NCBI RefSeq assembly: GCF_907164915.1
Contig: NC_061867.1
Span: 40,408,338-40,472,337, forward strand
From: Impatiens glandulifera
Lineage: Eukaryota > Streptophyta > Magnoliopsida > Ericales > Balsaminaceae
Reading direction: 5' to 3'
Length of the DNA: 64,000 nt
Numbering within the stretch: the stretch's first letter is position 1; the number at the start of each line of letters is the position of its first letter. Under the pieces are notes generated by a model. The model was given only the letters and a program-made list of their open reading frames with translations. It had not been told where the DNA came from and did no database searches. Of the stretch, positions 34,293-50,778 are shown piece by piece. The translations under genes were made by a program, and so were the position numbers.

Positions 34293-34567
34293 ATATATAT
34301 TATTTATTTTTATCTATACATATCTATATTTATATAAAATAAAGTTTAAAATAATTTATATGTATAATTAATATATATATCTTTAATCATTAATTTATAT
34401 AATAAATATTTTAAAAAATAATTTGAGGGTTAAAAGTGATTGAGTAGTTGGAAAGTCACTATTACTTTTAACCCTAAAATTATATTTTTAAATATTATAT
34501 ATATATATATATATAAATTAATAAATTAAAGATAATATATAAAAATTATTTTAAAATTTTTATATAT

Positions 34568-34612
<45 letters not shown>

Positions 34613-34739
34613 ATATATAAGAGATTTAATAATTATATAAATATAAAAATGAACGATAATAGATATATAAGCGATTTAATAATTATATATATAAATATAA
34701 AAAATAAGATTAAAGATAATATATAAAAAATATATATAT

Positions 34740-34796
<57 letters not shown>

Positions 34797-34872
34797 TTAA
34801 GCGGTTTAAAAGTTGAAGAGCGATTAGTTTTAAAATTTAATTTGAGGGCTAAAGTGAGATATCGAAGTAATT

Positions 34873-35179
34873 AAAGGCCGCGCCCATGTAATTTTCCATA
34901 TCGTAAATTTGAATTAATAATTTTATAATCTATATAATTATATATATATATATATGTTTAGTTTCATTCCGCTCCTTTATAGACTATGGAAAAATTGGAA
35001 ATTTGAAGATGTGAATGAAAAAAAAATCTACTCATAAAAAAATTGGCTTTTTAGATGATCCCTCTAGAAGAGGTGATTATAACAATAGTTCTTTCGTTCT
35101 CTATTTCTATTTTCGTTCTCTATTTCTATTTGAGAGAATCCTAAGGAAAAGTATTTTCCTTTTTTTCCTACCAAGCTAA

Positions 35180-35217
<38 letters not shown>

Positions 35218-35220
35218 CAA
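34873..35220. other. AT-rich spacer
   Basis: No gene. Contains a direct repeat TTCGTTCTCTATTTCTATTT at 35094-35130 and an (AT)n tract at about 35186-35214. Confidence 0.6.
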
Positions 35221-39680
<4,460 letters not shown>

Positions 39681-39739
39681 TTATATATTTAATATATAAT
39701 TATATAAATTATAAAATAATTAATTCAAATTTATCATAT

Positions 39740-42480
39740 TGTAAACATGAAAATTTAACATCCTCAATTTATAATAATATTCATAATTTTTAAATAATAT
39801 TTTAAAATTTAAAATAATCCAAAAGAAAAATTAAAATCAAAATTGAATTAATTATTGTGGTAAATAAACTCTAATTAAAAAATTAATTAAAAATCCAAAA
39901 GTTATTTGAGTTAAAATATTGTATATATTTTATAGAAATTAAAACCATAAAGGGGTAGAAATAATTTAATTATGATTTTAAACATAAATTATGTATAATT
40001 TATGACTTAAACAATTAAATAAATACCCAAAATATCTAAAAATACCTAAATAAAATAAATAAACATAATTTTTATTATGTTGTCAAAATTATTTTTGTGT
40101 ATTAATTTGGTGAAGAAAAATAAAAGAAAAGGATAAATTCGATTTCAAAAAACCCTTATATTAAAAATAAAAATTGTTAATCTAGTGTGGCCGAAAATAA
40201 AGGATTTCATTGCAGCTATAATTATATCCATCGGATCAGTACTGGATTTTCATCCTACACCCAGGAAGAAGCCATATATCTAGTTGTAACCAAGGAAGCG
40301 CACGCCCGAGTTCATCTCGAATCAGCTAACGGGACGCTAACCCCATTAGCCAGATACCCGAACGCTAAACAGAATGCCTAACGATCGCCAACGATGCACT
40401 CATTTAAATAAAACAACGTCGTTTTCTTCTTCTTTTCTGATGATATAGTGCGAACGTTGGAGGATCGCGCTCGACGCCGGTGATCTTTCTAGAAGCCTTA
40501 TCTCCGCCATCTTCAATCATTATCCCACTAAATTTCACCCATGTGCACGCCTCTTCCTCGCCTCCTATTCCCTTACGCTAAGAAGTCAAAACCTATCCTA
40601 GAACTAGGTTGGCGAGGACAAAACAGAAACGAAGAAGAAGAGTTTCAAATGCCAAATTCGATATGAATTCATCTTTGAAACCGACTTAGATTGAGTATAA
40701 ATACTCCCTAAGTTCTTATTCCAATCCATCAAACAAACTCCAGCAATGACAGCCTACTTGAAGATTTCCATTGAAGCTTCGACGACTAGTTTTTGAATAA
40801 ATCATTCCGGCATTCCTAGCTTCGATCTAGAGCTCTAGAAAGCTTCATAAACATCATTGGAGTGTTCTTCAATCAATAGTAAGTTTCCAGACTTGTTGTA
40901 ATTCAATTTGTGATTAAAAACTAAAAAATTTCATATTCGATCGGGTTCATCTTATTTATGGTTCAATTTTGTGCTTCTATAGTCAAAATCATTCCCTAGA
41001 TGATGTCTTAGCGTTCTGTTGTAAAATATTTTATCAATTCAACCCCAATCAAAAAACCCAAATTTGATTTGAAAATCTAGAAATTTTGAAATTCGTGTTC
41101 ATGAGCTTTTAAGCTTGAATTTGGATTCAAATAGTTTCCTAACATGTTTGTAAACATGTTAGGATGATTTTCAAATGATATTACGTACATCACGTTCATG
41201 TTTGATCGATCTGAAATTTTAGAAAAATAAAGTTTAAATTTCAGTTTGAAAAGTTGTAATAGAGTTCACCTATTATTCTTGTTTTGGCCGTGTTCGATTG
41301 TAAACATAATTTTGAAGTTGTTAGAATAAGAATTATGCCATGAGATTACCTAATTCAAAAGATCCTAAATTTTACTTTAAAAATCGTTTTAAAAAATTAA
41401 TCGTCTTGGGATTCAATTGTTCGATTTTAGGATTAGGGGTGATGATCCCTACATTAAATGGAGTTGATAGCAACTTATAGATCATGTTTTCATGATCTAA
41501 ATCAAAAGTTACAAACCTGCAACTTTTGAACCAAATGAAGAACACTCGGTCCAGGACCGTGGATCGAGTAGTAAAACCAAGAATTCTCGGTCCTGAGTGA
41601 AGCCAAGGGCTGAGAAAATTGACTTAGGACCGAGATTAAGGACCGGTGTTCTTGAGCTAGGACCAAAAAATTCGACCGATGATTTTTATTTAGGACCGAG
41701 ACTCCCACGACCCACAATCGAGAAAACTGACCTGGGACCGAGACTCCCAAGTCCCACGACCGAGAAATCTAGATTTAGGACCGAGACTCCAAAATCTAGG
41801 ACTGAACTATCTGAGTTTAGGACCGAGCCTCCCGATCCTCAAGACCGAACACTCCATTCCTCTAACCGAGTATCCCGAGTCCTAATCTAGAACACGGTCT
41901 AAACCAAGCTCATCCGGTCTCCAAACCCTAGGACTCTTGTCCTAAGGCATGTTTAGTTCCACTTTTCAAAACTCTTATTTATGTAACTTTGGAACCCCAA
42001 TCCATTTTCAAATAATCTCAAAAGGTCAGAAAATGTTTTCAAAATATTTTCGTGATATTTCCCAAACAAATAATTTGGTCTTTGTTTGAAACTTTATTTT
42101 TAAATTCTAATATTTTTTCTGATATTTTGTAGGTCTTATATTCAATATTATAAGAAAACGTAATTGCAAGTATGCACTTGTACAATTATTTACGTAATCT
42201 AAACTTTTCCTTGTTTAGGAACCCACGAACTACTAATTAAAGAAAATAAATGTTATAAATATATCTTTTGATAGCCAGACGGAGGACATAGCGCAAACCC
42301 TTTCCTGAGCGTAACCAAATAACTAACCCCTTTGATACATCCGTCAGGATGTGACCTTAGCGACGGTGGGGAGAAAATTCAAACTAAACATCGACCACAC
42401 CTTAGGACACAAAACTCGATTACTTTGTCCAACCGTTGTTTGACGTCCCTAAACAACCAAACCTCGACAAGTCAACATTT
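39740..42480 (-). mobile_element. Large LTR (copy C), diverged
   Basis: Left end TGTAAACATGAAAA corresponds to TGTAAGCACAAAAA of copy B (14020). Further shared landmarks: a stretch with AAATTCGATTTCAAAAAACCCTT, TTGGAGTGTTCTTCAATC (about 40859), the GGACCGAGA minisatellite (41540-41900), CATGTTTAGTTCCACTTTTCAAAA (about 41948), and GCGCAAACCCTTTCCTGAGCGTA (about 42292). The right end is not clear; similarity fades after about 42330. Frames inside (41502-41750, 41597-41890) read the minisatellite. Confidence 0.65.
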
Positions 42481-42730
42481 ATGTGTTTATTTATTATGCA
42501 TGCATACATCTATAATAGATATAGTAAACATCTTTATGCATATTTTTTTATCAAAATTAAATGACATGTTTGTCAAGTTGATTATACATCGCAAAATGGA
42601 CCTAATAAAAAATGAAGATATATTCCTTTAAAGCCACCATTTTCATGAAACAAAATGGTATTATTGAGGTTATGGCCTAAGCACCTCTTTCAAGTACACT
42701 CACTTCCAAATCCATCATAATTATATAATG

Positions 42731-43707
42731 GACATGTAGCGAAAATGGCATCCAATACATAATGCCTTCATTATAGGAGATCGCCAAATTTGTTTGACTA
42801 TCGAGGAGTTTAGAGCAATCATTATGATCAACAACAAGAAGATCCTAAGGCTCAAGTCCTTCACGGAATCCATGTCCCTCGAGCGCCTCATTCATGAGGA
42901 ATTTGGATATACAAAAACCACGGCGGAAAAAATCATGGTTAGAACATATTTGGACCTTCCACACTGGATAAAGCTGGCTACTCATGGTGGAGAAATTTTG
43001 CTTAATTTCAGTAATTCCCTTCTCACCATGACAATCATGATGGCCCACTTTCTCCTTTCCCCATCAGACAACCTCCCTCCATCCTCCAAGATATTGGAAG
43101 TAGTTTACCACCTTTGAGAAGGAAACAAGGATCCTACTAGAATTATCCTAGTTGAAACATTGCTAAATTTCAACGATTCCTAATTTATCTACTATTTAAG
43201 CAAGAGAGGAGAATCCATCATTTTCTATATATGGCTTTTGGAGAGCCTAGAGTACATACCTCCCTCGGTTCACGGTAGTGAGATGTGTGCCTCCATCCAA
43301 TGCCAACGCATTATGAGTGCCACGCTAGAAGCGTCGATCCACGACAACGATTCCATATACGATTTTCTACCATGGTATATAATTAAGAAAATGGCCTATC
43401 TGATGGACAATCAACCCGTAATTATACTTATGGGTCTTGAGTGGGTCACCTCTTACTACACCAACGAACTTTGTAAATGAGACTATATGCCTCCTTATTG
43501 TGATTGTGTGGTTGCAATAGACAGGCATATTGACCATAATACCTATGCAAGCTACTTAGAGCTGTGGACTGACACAGTTAAAATAGGTATTATGAAGGAC
43601 TGAAATGTTTATCTAGACCAAATTATGGATGAGTACCGACGTCAGCAAGAAGGAGAAGAAGTGAAGGTTCCCTCACATTCCTACTGCAACAGAACTCGCT
43701 CCCCTTA
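42731..43707 (+). pseudogene. Unrecognised decayed ORF, one frame with a few stops
   Basis: A single reading frame stays protein-like for about 325 codons and is broken only by stops (at about 42737, 43115, 43181, 43478 and 43601), without frameshifts that I can see. Segments include CLTIEEFRAIIMINNKKILR, RLIHEEFGYTKTTAEKIMVR, LDLPHWIKLATHGGEILLNF, IIFYIWLLESLEYIPPSVHG, DFLPWYIIKKMAYLMDNQPV and VAIDRHIDHNTYASYLELW. The pattern of an N-terminal 'TIEEF' and tryptophan-containing helices faintly recalls plant mobile domain or retroelement-associated proteins, but I cannot name the family. It lies between LTR copy C and a LINE end. Confidence 0.5.
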
Positions 43708-44239
43708 AGAAAACTATGAACCCTCAAATTTTGAATTGTATAAAATCAGATTTCCATAAAGCAAGTATATAAAATGCTTATGATATGTTCATTATAAGTC
43801 ATGATATTTGCATATACATTTGCTATTGTTTTTACAACTGCAATATTTCCCTCATATATAATCGTAGTAACCAACGATGTTCATGCTAACGGATGTCGAG
43901 TTGGTCCCCTGAATTGATAACTTTCACGCTAATGAATGAAATTACCGATCTTATGGCCTCATCCCCATTATGAGTTCATAAAATTCAAAATAAACTCCAC
44001 CTTCATGATGGAAATACAGCGAAGGTGGATCCTTATCAAACGAAGAAATTGTCTTTTATATTCAGTTAGAGATATTCAAGAAGGAAAATACAACTCTATT
44101 TTGAGGAATATTCCAGAAGGAGTCAGAATTCTAAATCTGATCAATAATATGAAATTCAATGAAAACACTAATACAAATAATTTGGATACTGTTAAGAATG
44201 AAAAGTTTGTTACAAGAAAAGCATGAGAGATCATTATAA

Positions 44240-44976
44240 CAAAGGAGGTGGTGGTCGATAGCATAAAATAGTATGATCTTCAAATTTTATACATCGACAC
44301 AAATTCATCATTTGCCTGATATTCGAGAAAAGATTGACAACAAAAGATATAATTAAGAAGTATATGAATATTTCAGACGTTAATTACCCAATCTGCGCAG
44401 TAAAAGAGGAAAGCATTTACCACATATTTGGGAGTGCGCGTTTGTATCCAATTTGTGGATCAATTTTTCTGAGAACATGAATATCACTACTTTCCAGGTA
44501 CATGGAACGAAATCATAGAGTTTGTAAAGAAAAAGGCTAAGGGCGATAACTTCTACGCGTGTGTTTTCAAATGATTTTTTGGAGCCCTGGTCTACAATAC
44601 CTGGAGATAAAGAAATACAAGAATTCATAACACGAATAAGAGAACAAAATGAAAAGTTTGGGATGATATTATTTTTAATGACAATGCTCTCATACATACA
44701 TAGAGAGAAATTACGATTAATGAAGACAGTTGGAAGCACAGTCAAATATGGAATATCCCTTATAAAATCATTACAATGAAATGAAGGTTTAAATAATTTT
44801 TGTTTAATGGCTTGTTTGTCATTCAATTGTTTGTTGTTCTGTAATTTAGTTGTTTGAAACTCAGTTGGTGTTTTCAATAAAGCTATGGTCTGCCTAACTT
44901 TGTTTGTTTGAAACTCATTTCCCTCATTTAGAGTTTTTTAATAAAATTCACTAAGCCGTTTTCCAAAAAAAAAAAA
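44240..44976 (+). mobile_element. 5'-truncated LINE (L1-type) 3' end with poly(A)
   Basis: Across frames the plus strand encodes the LINE zinc-binding RVT segment: KDIIKKYMNISD-like, YPICAVKEESIYHIFG (44385-44435), SNLWINFSENM, then FPGTWNEIIEFVKKKAKGDN (about 44490-44550) and VYNTW. Stops and shifts are frequent. The sequence ends in GTTTTCC then a 12-base A run (44965-44976), as expected of a target-primed insertion. Frame 44561-44779 is part of this remnant. The 43936-44226 frame upstream may belong to it but shows no clear domain. Confidence 0.75.
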
Positions 44977-45129
44977 TAATAAAATGATTTTTTGAAACTT
45001 AAAAGTAAAATATTAAAATTACAAATTAAAAAAATGTCATAATAATTAAAATTATACCGCCTAATTTTAATTCAATGGTTATTATGACTAGTCTTCTTAA
45101 AATGTATATCATGGTTTAATCATTTTACA

Positions 45130-46072
45130 TACATATAATGTCAACAATACACCAAGTACTCTTGAGTCTTATATACCTTGTAAGTCAACTAATGTCATAA
45201 AACCTCAAAAAAAAAATTCAAAGTTATAATATTTTACTACCTAAAATGAATTTTTACTTTTTAAACAAAACAATTGCTTTCTTAAAGAAAAATACTTTGA
45301 AAATAAAGAGGCAAACATATAAATGCAACTATCTCAAGAAGTAAGAAACATGTCATAAACTTAAAAAATAAATTAAACAAACAACAAATATAGAATATGT
45401 CTGCAAAAAGAAAGACCCGTGAAATTGTTTTGAGAAGGGACCATGTAAATGTTTCTCCAAAATGTTTTTTTTATTTCATCTTTTCACCACTTCAAAAGTG
45501 GTTGTCCATTCCATTTTTTCACCACATCCAGGAGTCATCTTCATCACTGTAGATTATTTTTGTTTCATTATTTTCTCCAACATTTCCTACTTCTGGTTCA
45601 TTAGCCGTAGGCATTTCCCCATTAACAAAAGGTGTCGAAACATTGTCTTCCTTTGAACCTAGCATAAATAAGATAAAGGGGAAAATAGATTAAGATAGTC
45701 ACTTTAACTTTAAAATGGATAAACAAAATTAATTATAATGTAATCAAGGTTTACCTAAGGTTTCACAGGCTTGAACATTGAGGGTGGGAGATGCATTAAG
45801 ATTGAGCTCTAATGGAGCAGCAACCACCTGAGGAACCGTCTCTAACATTTTTCTATGTTCTTCTGGTGATTTAAGAAGTTCTCTCCTTTCTAGGACTTCA
45901 AACAATATAACCACTTAGGAGGTTAAGAATAACAATAATATCAAACAAAAATGTGCAAAGCATGAGAAATTGTTAGCTCTTATGTTTGAGAATGACATTC
46001 CTATTTTAATTTAGATTATATTTCATAAAAAATAAGGTAAAACTATGAGAAATATTAGTGATCTAATAAAGG
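45130..46072 (-). pseudogene. Partial duplicate of the PHD-SWIB-Plus3 gene (exons 9 and 10)
   Basis: This copy of 50385-51346 contains the last two exons and 3' flank of the gene. Exon 10 copy is 45519-45658 and ends ...IIYSDEDDSWMW; exon 9 copy is 45755-45906 (RRELLKSPEEHRKMLETVPQ, then APLELNLNASPTLNVQACETL). Both frames are open and the GT and AG sites between them are kept. Compared with the functional gene, exon 10 lacks a 12-bp repeat (residues LSWM), and the AC acceptor of the preceding AT-AC intron is AT. Homology stops inside that intron's donor (TATCCTTT), where a different repeat begins (46073). With no upstream exons it cannot encode the protein. Confidence 0.9.
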
Positions 46073-46139
46073 ATAATTAATAAGTTCTATCACTTAATTT
46101 CAAAATACATATTAATTATTTCATATAATAATTCTTAAT
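46073..46139 (+). repeat. Third copy of the 61.3/63.9-kb AT-rich repeat
   Basis: AATAAGTTCTATCACTTAATTTC...TTTCATATAATAATTCTTAATT matches 61309-61372 and, less fully, 63876-63935. It forms the junction between the gene duplicate and the copia fragment. Confidence 0.75.
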
Positions 46140-46398
46140 TGGAAACAGAAGAAAGTGTGACGTAGGAGTTTTATCTCCGAACATCCATAAAACTCTGTGT
46201 TATTTTCTTACTGTCCTGCATCTTCCGCTTCAAATCTAGCAAGCATTTCCGCACTTGAAATTGTTCAAGAGTTTAAACGATTTGTCGAAGAATAGAAACT
46301 GATTTTATTCTCTAATAGGATTAAAATCGAATTGAAAATGAAAATTAGTACAACAATATTCAACCCTCCCTATTCTACTGTTGTAATCGATCCTAACA
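46140..46398 (+). mobile_element. 3' fragment of a copia LTR (hairpin-array family)
   Basis: Aligned with the 3' parts of 1-789 and 3367-5755: AGAAAGTGTGACGTAGGAG, CTCCGAACATCCATAAA, GCACTTGAAATTGTTCAAGAG, and the end ATCGATCCTAACA. The 5' part, including U3 and any hairpin array, is missing. Confidence 0.85.
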
Positions 46399-46414
46399 AG
46401 TAGTATCAGAGCCA
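46399..46414 (+). promoter_or_regulatory. Primer-binding site of the truncated copia
   Basis: AGTAGTATCAGAGCC directly follows the LTR end and matches the plant copia PBS TGGTATCAGAGC with one change, tying the hairpin-array LTR family to Ty1/copia. Confidence 0.85.
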
Positions 46415-46450
46415 GGTTTTCTATTCTCAAGAAAATCATCTACCATAATC

Positions 46451-48616
46451 ATGTATCTCCTAAACAAAATTCCTATGTTCACAAAGGAAGACTGTGATGA
46501 CTGGAAGATCAAGATGCTAGCTCATCTGTCTACTCAAGATGATGATATGTGGTATGTCATCATCAATGGGCCGATGAAGATCCAGACGATCAGCACATCA
46601 TCAACCTCAACTGATGGTGCTCCTGAGATGAAGGAGAAGCCAAGATATGAGTGCACTACTAAAGACAAATGGAAGGCCAACCTCGACAATGTGGCCAAAG
46701 GCATTCTTTATAAGACGCTAGACAAACACATGTTCAGCAAGATCAAGTCTTGCTCTACTGCCAAAGAGATTTGAGAGAAGTTGACTCAACTCTATGAAGG
46801 CAATAACCAAACCAAAGAAAATAAGTTGATGGTTGTCACACAGAAGTTTGATAACATAAAGATGCGTCCTGGAGAGACAGTGACTAAATTCGATTAACGA
46901 TTCAACAACATTATCATCGAACTCTCCACTCTAGGAAAGACTTACAACAACAAAGAGGTTGTTATTAAAGTTATTAGAGCTCTTCCCAGAGAATGAGACA
47001 TTAAGACGATGGCGATGTGGGAATCCAAAAATCTCAATAAGATGAAACTACATGAACTTTTCGCCGATCTGAAAACCAATGAGTTTGAGATAAACTCAAA
47101 GAATGAAGAGGAGCCATCCACGTCTTCCATCACAAAAGCGTTGATGACTGCTGAAGAGCCACATGTCAGGACTGCTGCGAAGTCTGCTGAGCAAATCAGC
47201 AACGATACAATGTCACTCTTTGTCAAGAGGTTTGTCACATTAATAAAGAAGACTCATTCTAACTCTAACTCTAATTCTAATTCTAATAGATATAATAATA
47301 AGTATGAATAAAAAGCTAACTTGAAATGATTTAATTGTGATAAACTAGATCATTTCAAGGCCGACTGTAGAAAGCCAAAGAGGGACGACAAGAAGTCATC
47401 TAATAGAAGAAACAGAAAGCTCTAGTGGCCGAGGAAAGCAAGAGCAAGTGGGCTGAAAGTGATTCAGACGACAACTCATTAAGCAAGAGCAAAGATGAAA
47501 GCATCAAATGCTTCATGGCTGACTACGCTGAGGTATTTGATTTCTCTTTTGATGAATTCACAAGAGGTGATTTAACTACTACACTCAATGATATGGTCAT
47601 TGAGTAAAAAAAACGGTCAGGCTCTTTTAATGAAATAAATTTACAAAACAAAACTGAAGTACAAGCTTTTCATCTCAAAATAATGAACATGAAGTTTTGA
47701 AAAATGAAACAACTGAGCTTTCATCTAAGAATCAGAAGCTCAATGAAACGATTTTAAACTCCTTCTAAAAATCAACGATTGAAATATGTGGTTAGTTCAT
47801 GGACAAAGTCTAGAGACACCGTTAAACAACTGCTCAGTCAGCAGAGGCCTGCCGGACACAAATCTGGTTTAGGATTTGTTAATAGTAACTTAATTGATTC
47901 CAACAAAAAGTTGAACCCATTAAAAGGCAAGTTTAAGCCAATGAGCTTTGTCAAGGGTAACTTAACTGACATTGGAACTATCCAAGACTGTGATAACTTG
48001 ACTTTAAAAGATGAGATTAAATATGTTCAGTCAACTGATTAAAGATCAAGCTGGTTGAAGCCCAAGGAAAGGGCAGCCAGCTGGCCCAACAAGAAAAAAC
48101 TTGTAAAAAAGTCAAGAAGTTTTCATTAAGAAACCATCTCCCATAGTCAAGGGATCAACAACAGGTAGGAAGACGTCTGCCAAGTCTAAATCATATGATT
48201 TATTAACAACACAAAATGGGAGATCTATAAAAATAACTCAAATATGGATCCCCAAGGGACTAATTAACCATGGACCCAAATGAAGTTGGGTACCAAAGTT
48301 GTAAATATGCATATATGTAGGTAATTTAGGACTGTTTCCTAGAGGAATCTGTTTGGTATCTGGAAAGCGGTTGCTCCAGACACATGACATGCAACAGACG
48401 GCTACTTACTGATGTAACAAAGTACATAGGATCGAAGATCATATTTGGTGATAATAACAAAGATAAAACTGTGGGTAAGGGTAAGATTGTCCACGATAGT
48501 TTTACAATTAATAACATGTTGTTAGTTGAAAATATGTGCTATAACCTGATAAATATTAGTCAGGTGTGTGATAATTGCTACACTGTAGATTTTCAAACGC
48601 ATATATGCATTTAGAA
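46451..48616 (+). pseudogene. Copia gag and start of protease, truncated element
   Basis: Mostly one frame with stops: MYLLNKIPMFTKEDCDDWKI at the start, DKHMFSKIKSCSTAKEI, LTQLYEGNNQTKENKLMVVT and LSTLGKTYNNKEVVIKVIRA (UBN2-type gag), the zinc knuckle CDKLDHFKADCRKPKRDD (about 47335-47390), RPAGHKSGLGFVN (47840-47880), IWIPKGLINHGPK (48245), then the protease segment WYLESGCSRHMTCNRRLLTD and NLINISQVCDNCYTVDFQ. Coding similarity ends at 48612; integrase, RT, RNase H and the 3' LTR are absent. An (AACTCT)n-like stretch at 47255-47285 yields an SNSNSN run. It is the closest relative in the window of the gag at 20.8-22.7 kb. Confidence 0.9.
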
Positions 48617-49523
48617 GAGAGGGAAATTGATTAAAAAAATATATATTTTGAGTTTGCGTTTGGATATCGGTTGGAGGAAAAAGGTGGTTTGTGTTTGAGT
48701 TTGGGTATCGGTTGGAGATGCTCTAACCCAAAAATCTATTTCTAAACTCAAAAGAATATTCATAGAATATTCCTTTCTTATATTAATTTTTTAACCTTAT
48801 TAATATTATCTATATATTTATCAATTTTACATATTTAACTCCAATCTTTTCTCATTTATTTAATAAAATTAAGATAAAATTAATTAATTATATATCAATA
48901 ATTCATAAACAACAAAATAATTCAATAATAGATTTAAATAAACAAACATATTATATAACAACAAACATTATTAATAAAAAAAACACTTGGTACACGAACA
49001 CATAACATAAATAATGTATTAATTCTCGGAATTAGTGTACTATTCCCACATATTATCGATTAATGCATTACGAAGTTCAATATGTGCATCTTTATTTATT
49101 ATTTTTCCGTATCGAGATATAAAATCTTGAAATTGAGTATTTTCATCTATCACCATCTCGACCTTTGGTGAATGCGTTTTCATTTCAATTTCGATATGAA
49201 CAATTTTAACTATGGTATTATTTATGTTATACTTTTAATTATTGTACTATTTAGTATCTAACAAATAATTGATTTTTATGTATTTTCTATGTTTATTTTT
49301 ACCGTTTAAAATTATAAATTTATAATTTATAAAATATAAGTTATAAAATATAAGTTATAAAATATAACGTAAAAATATAAAATAAATTAGATAAAATTTC
49401 AAGTATAATACAATTTAATGATTTAATTATATATTTAAAAAATATTATAATTTTTTATTCTTCAAAGTAAAAAATAAGTTGAAGGATCAATTTACATATA
49501 AAGAAATCAAAAATTATTGAAAA

Positions 49524-49558
<35 letters not shown>

Positions 49559-50384
49559 AAGGGCCAATTTTTAAAAATGGCCAATGGTGAAATGAATAGT
49601 ATATATGCATATATGTGTTTGACCGAGGAGAGAGAACATAAACGCATTATGCGTTTTGTTTTGCCAACGATCGAAAGAAAAAAGTGAATGCAAAACTCAT
49701 TATACGTGTCTGTTAGAGATGAGCTCAAATTTGTTCCAAATTTGGTACTAACTCTACACCACTTTCACTCAAATTAATTATTTTATAGAATAGGTCAAAA
49801 TTAATTAAGAGAGAATGAAAAGTCAAAATATATTGTAAAAGTGGTGCAGAATGAATGAAGCATCATATCTGGCATAACAGATTTCATGTGGTTGGAGATG
49901 CCCTAAGAAGGGAGCGTGAGGAGGACGAGGTCGATGATGAGGTAGAGGGTCGTTGATTAGGTGGAATGCAACGTGTTTGATTTTTTTAATTAAAATTATT
50001 TTGTTTGAGTAACCCTATCTAACATAAATTAAACCCTAATTAAATTTAACTTGAATCAAATTATCTTATCCAAATATCATAGTTTAGTTTGAAGTTGTGT
50101 CAACAATGTATGTTCACCCTAGGATGAACTGTAAAGTCACATTAAATAGCATCACATAATTAACTGTGCTGACATCAGATTTTTGGTCAAAAGTAACTTT
50201 TTATTTCAGAATTACGAAGAAAAGTTAATAAAGTTAAACATTAAGTTAAGTCAAATATATATATTGTAGGGCATCTATCCTAATCTACCCTATCACTAAC
50301 TTGATTGTGAGAGGGGTAATTAAAAAATAGTCATTGATAATTCATTTGTATCACAGTTAAAAGAAATTTTCAAAATAATAATGT
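48617..50384. other. AT-rich intergenic region with MITE-like ends
   Basis: No gene. GGTTGGAGATGC(T/C)CTAA occurs at about 48708-48724 and 49890-49906; this motif is typical of one end of PIF/Harbinger-like plant MITEs, but no matching inverted ends or TAA duplicates could be paired with confidence. An (AT)n tract lies at about 49529-49553, and the frame 49507-49728 (-) has no domain. Confidence 0.45.
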
Positions 50385-50778
50385 CACAAGATAAACAAAA
50401 CATAAAGTACTTTTAAGTTCTACCATAGTAAGTCATACTAATATCAAAAAAACCTCAAAAAAAAAATGTTTCTAAGTTATATTGTTTTACTAACTAATTA
50501 TTTATTTTTTTACATTTTAAACAAAAAAAAAACTGCTTTATTAATGAAAAATATGCTAAAAATAAAGAGGCAAAAGAAACATGTCAAAAACTTAACTTGC
50601 ATGATAATATTGTAAAACTCCAGTCAAATAAAAAATAAATTTAACAAACAACAAATATAGAATGTCTGCTAAAAGAAAGACCCATAGAATTGTTTCGAGA
50701 AGACCATGTAAAACTACATGTTTCTCCACAATGTTTTTTTATTTCACCACTTCAAAAGTGGTTGTCCATTCCATTTTT

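Larger units (their letters stand above)
28640..34872. mobile_element. Inverted-repeat (MITE-like) element split by a copia insertion
   Basis: Left segment 28640-28910 and right segment about 34300-34872 are imperfect reverse complements at their outer parts: TTTTAGTCCTCAAATTAA...CTTCAACTTTTAAA on the left against TTTAAAAGTTGAAG...TTAATTTGAGGGCTAAA on the right, with AAATCGCTTATAT matching ATATAAGCGATTT. The copia at 28911-34292 lies inside. Target duplication at the outer ends is not clear in this AT-rich context, so superfamily is undecided. The right part also holds a small hairpin (AGGGTTAAAAGTGA/TTACTTTTAACCCT, about 34422-34475) and (AT)n tracts at 34495-34790. Confidence 0.55.

Noticed and set aside
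41597..41890. 97-codon frame with repeated LGPR/ETP residues
   Set aside because: It reads the GGACCGAGA minisatellite; not a protein repeat family.
43936..44226. 96-codon frame as a host gene
   Set aside because: Directly upstream of a LINE 3' end, no start context or domain; most likely LINE-derived or chance.
48617..49910. A complete PIF/Harbinger MITE bounded by GGTTGGAGATGC motifs
   Set aside because: Both motifs have the same orientation, so they cannot be the two inverted ends of one element.
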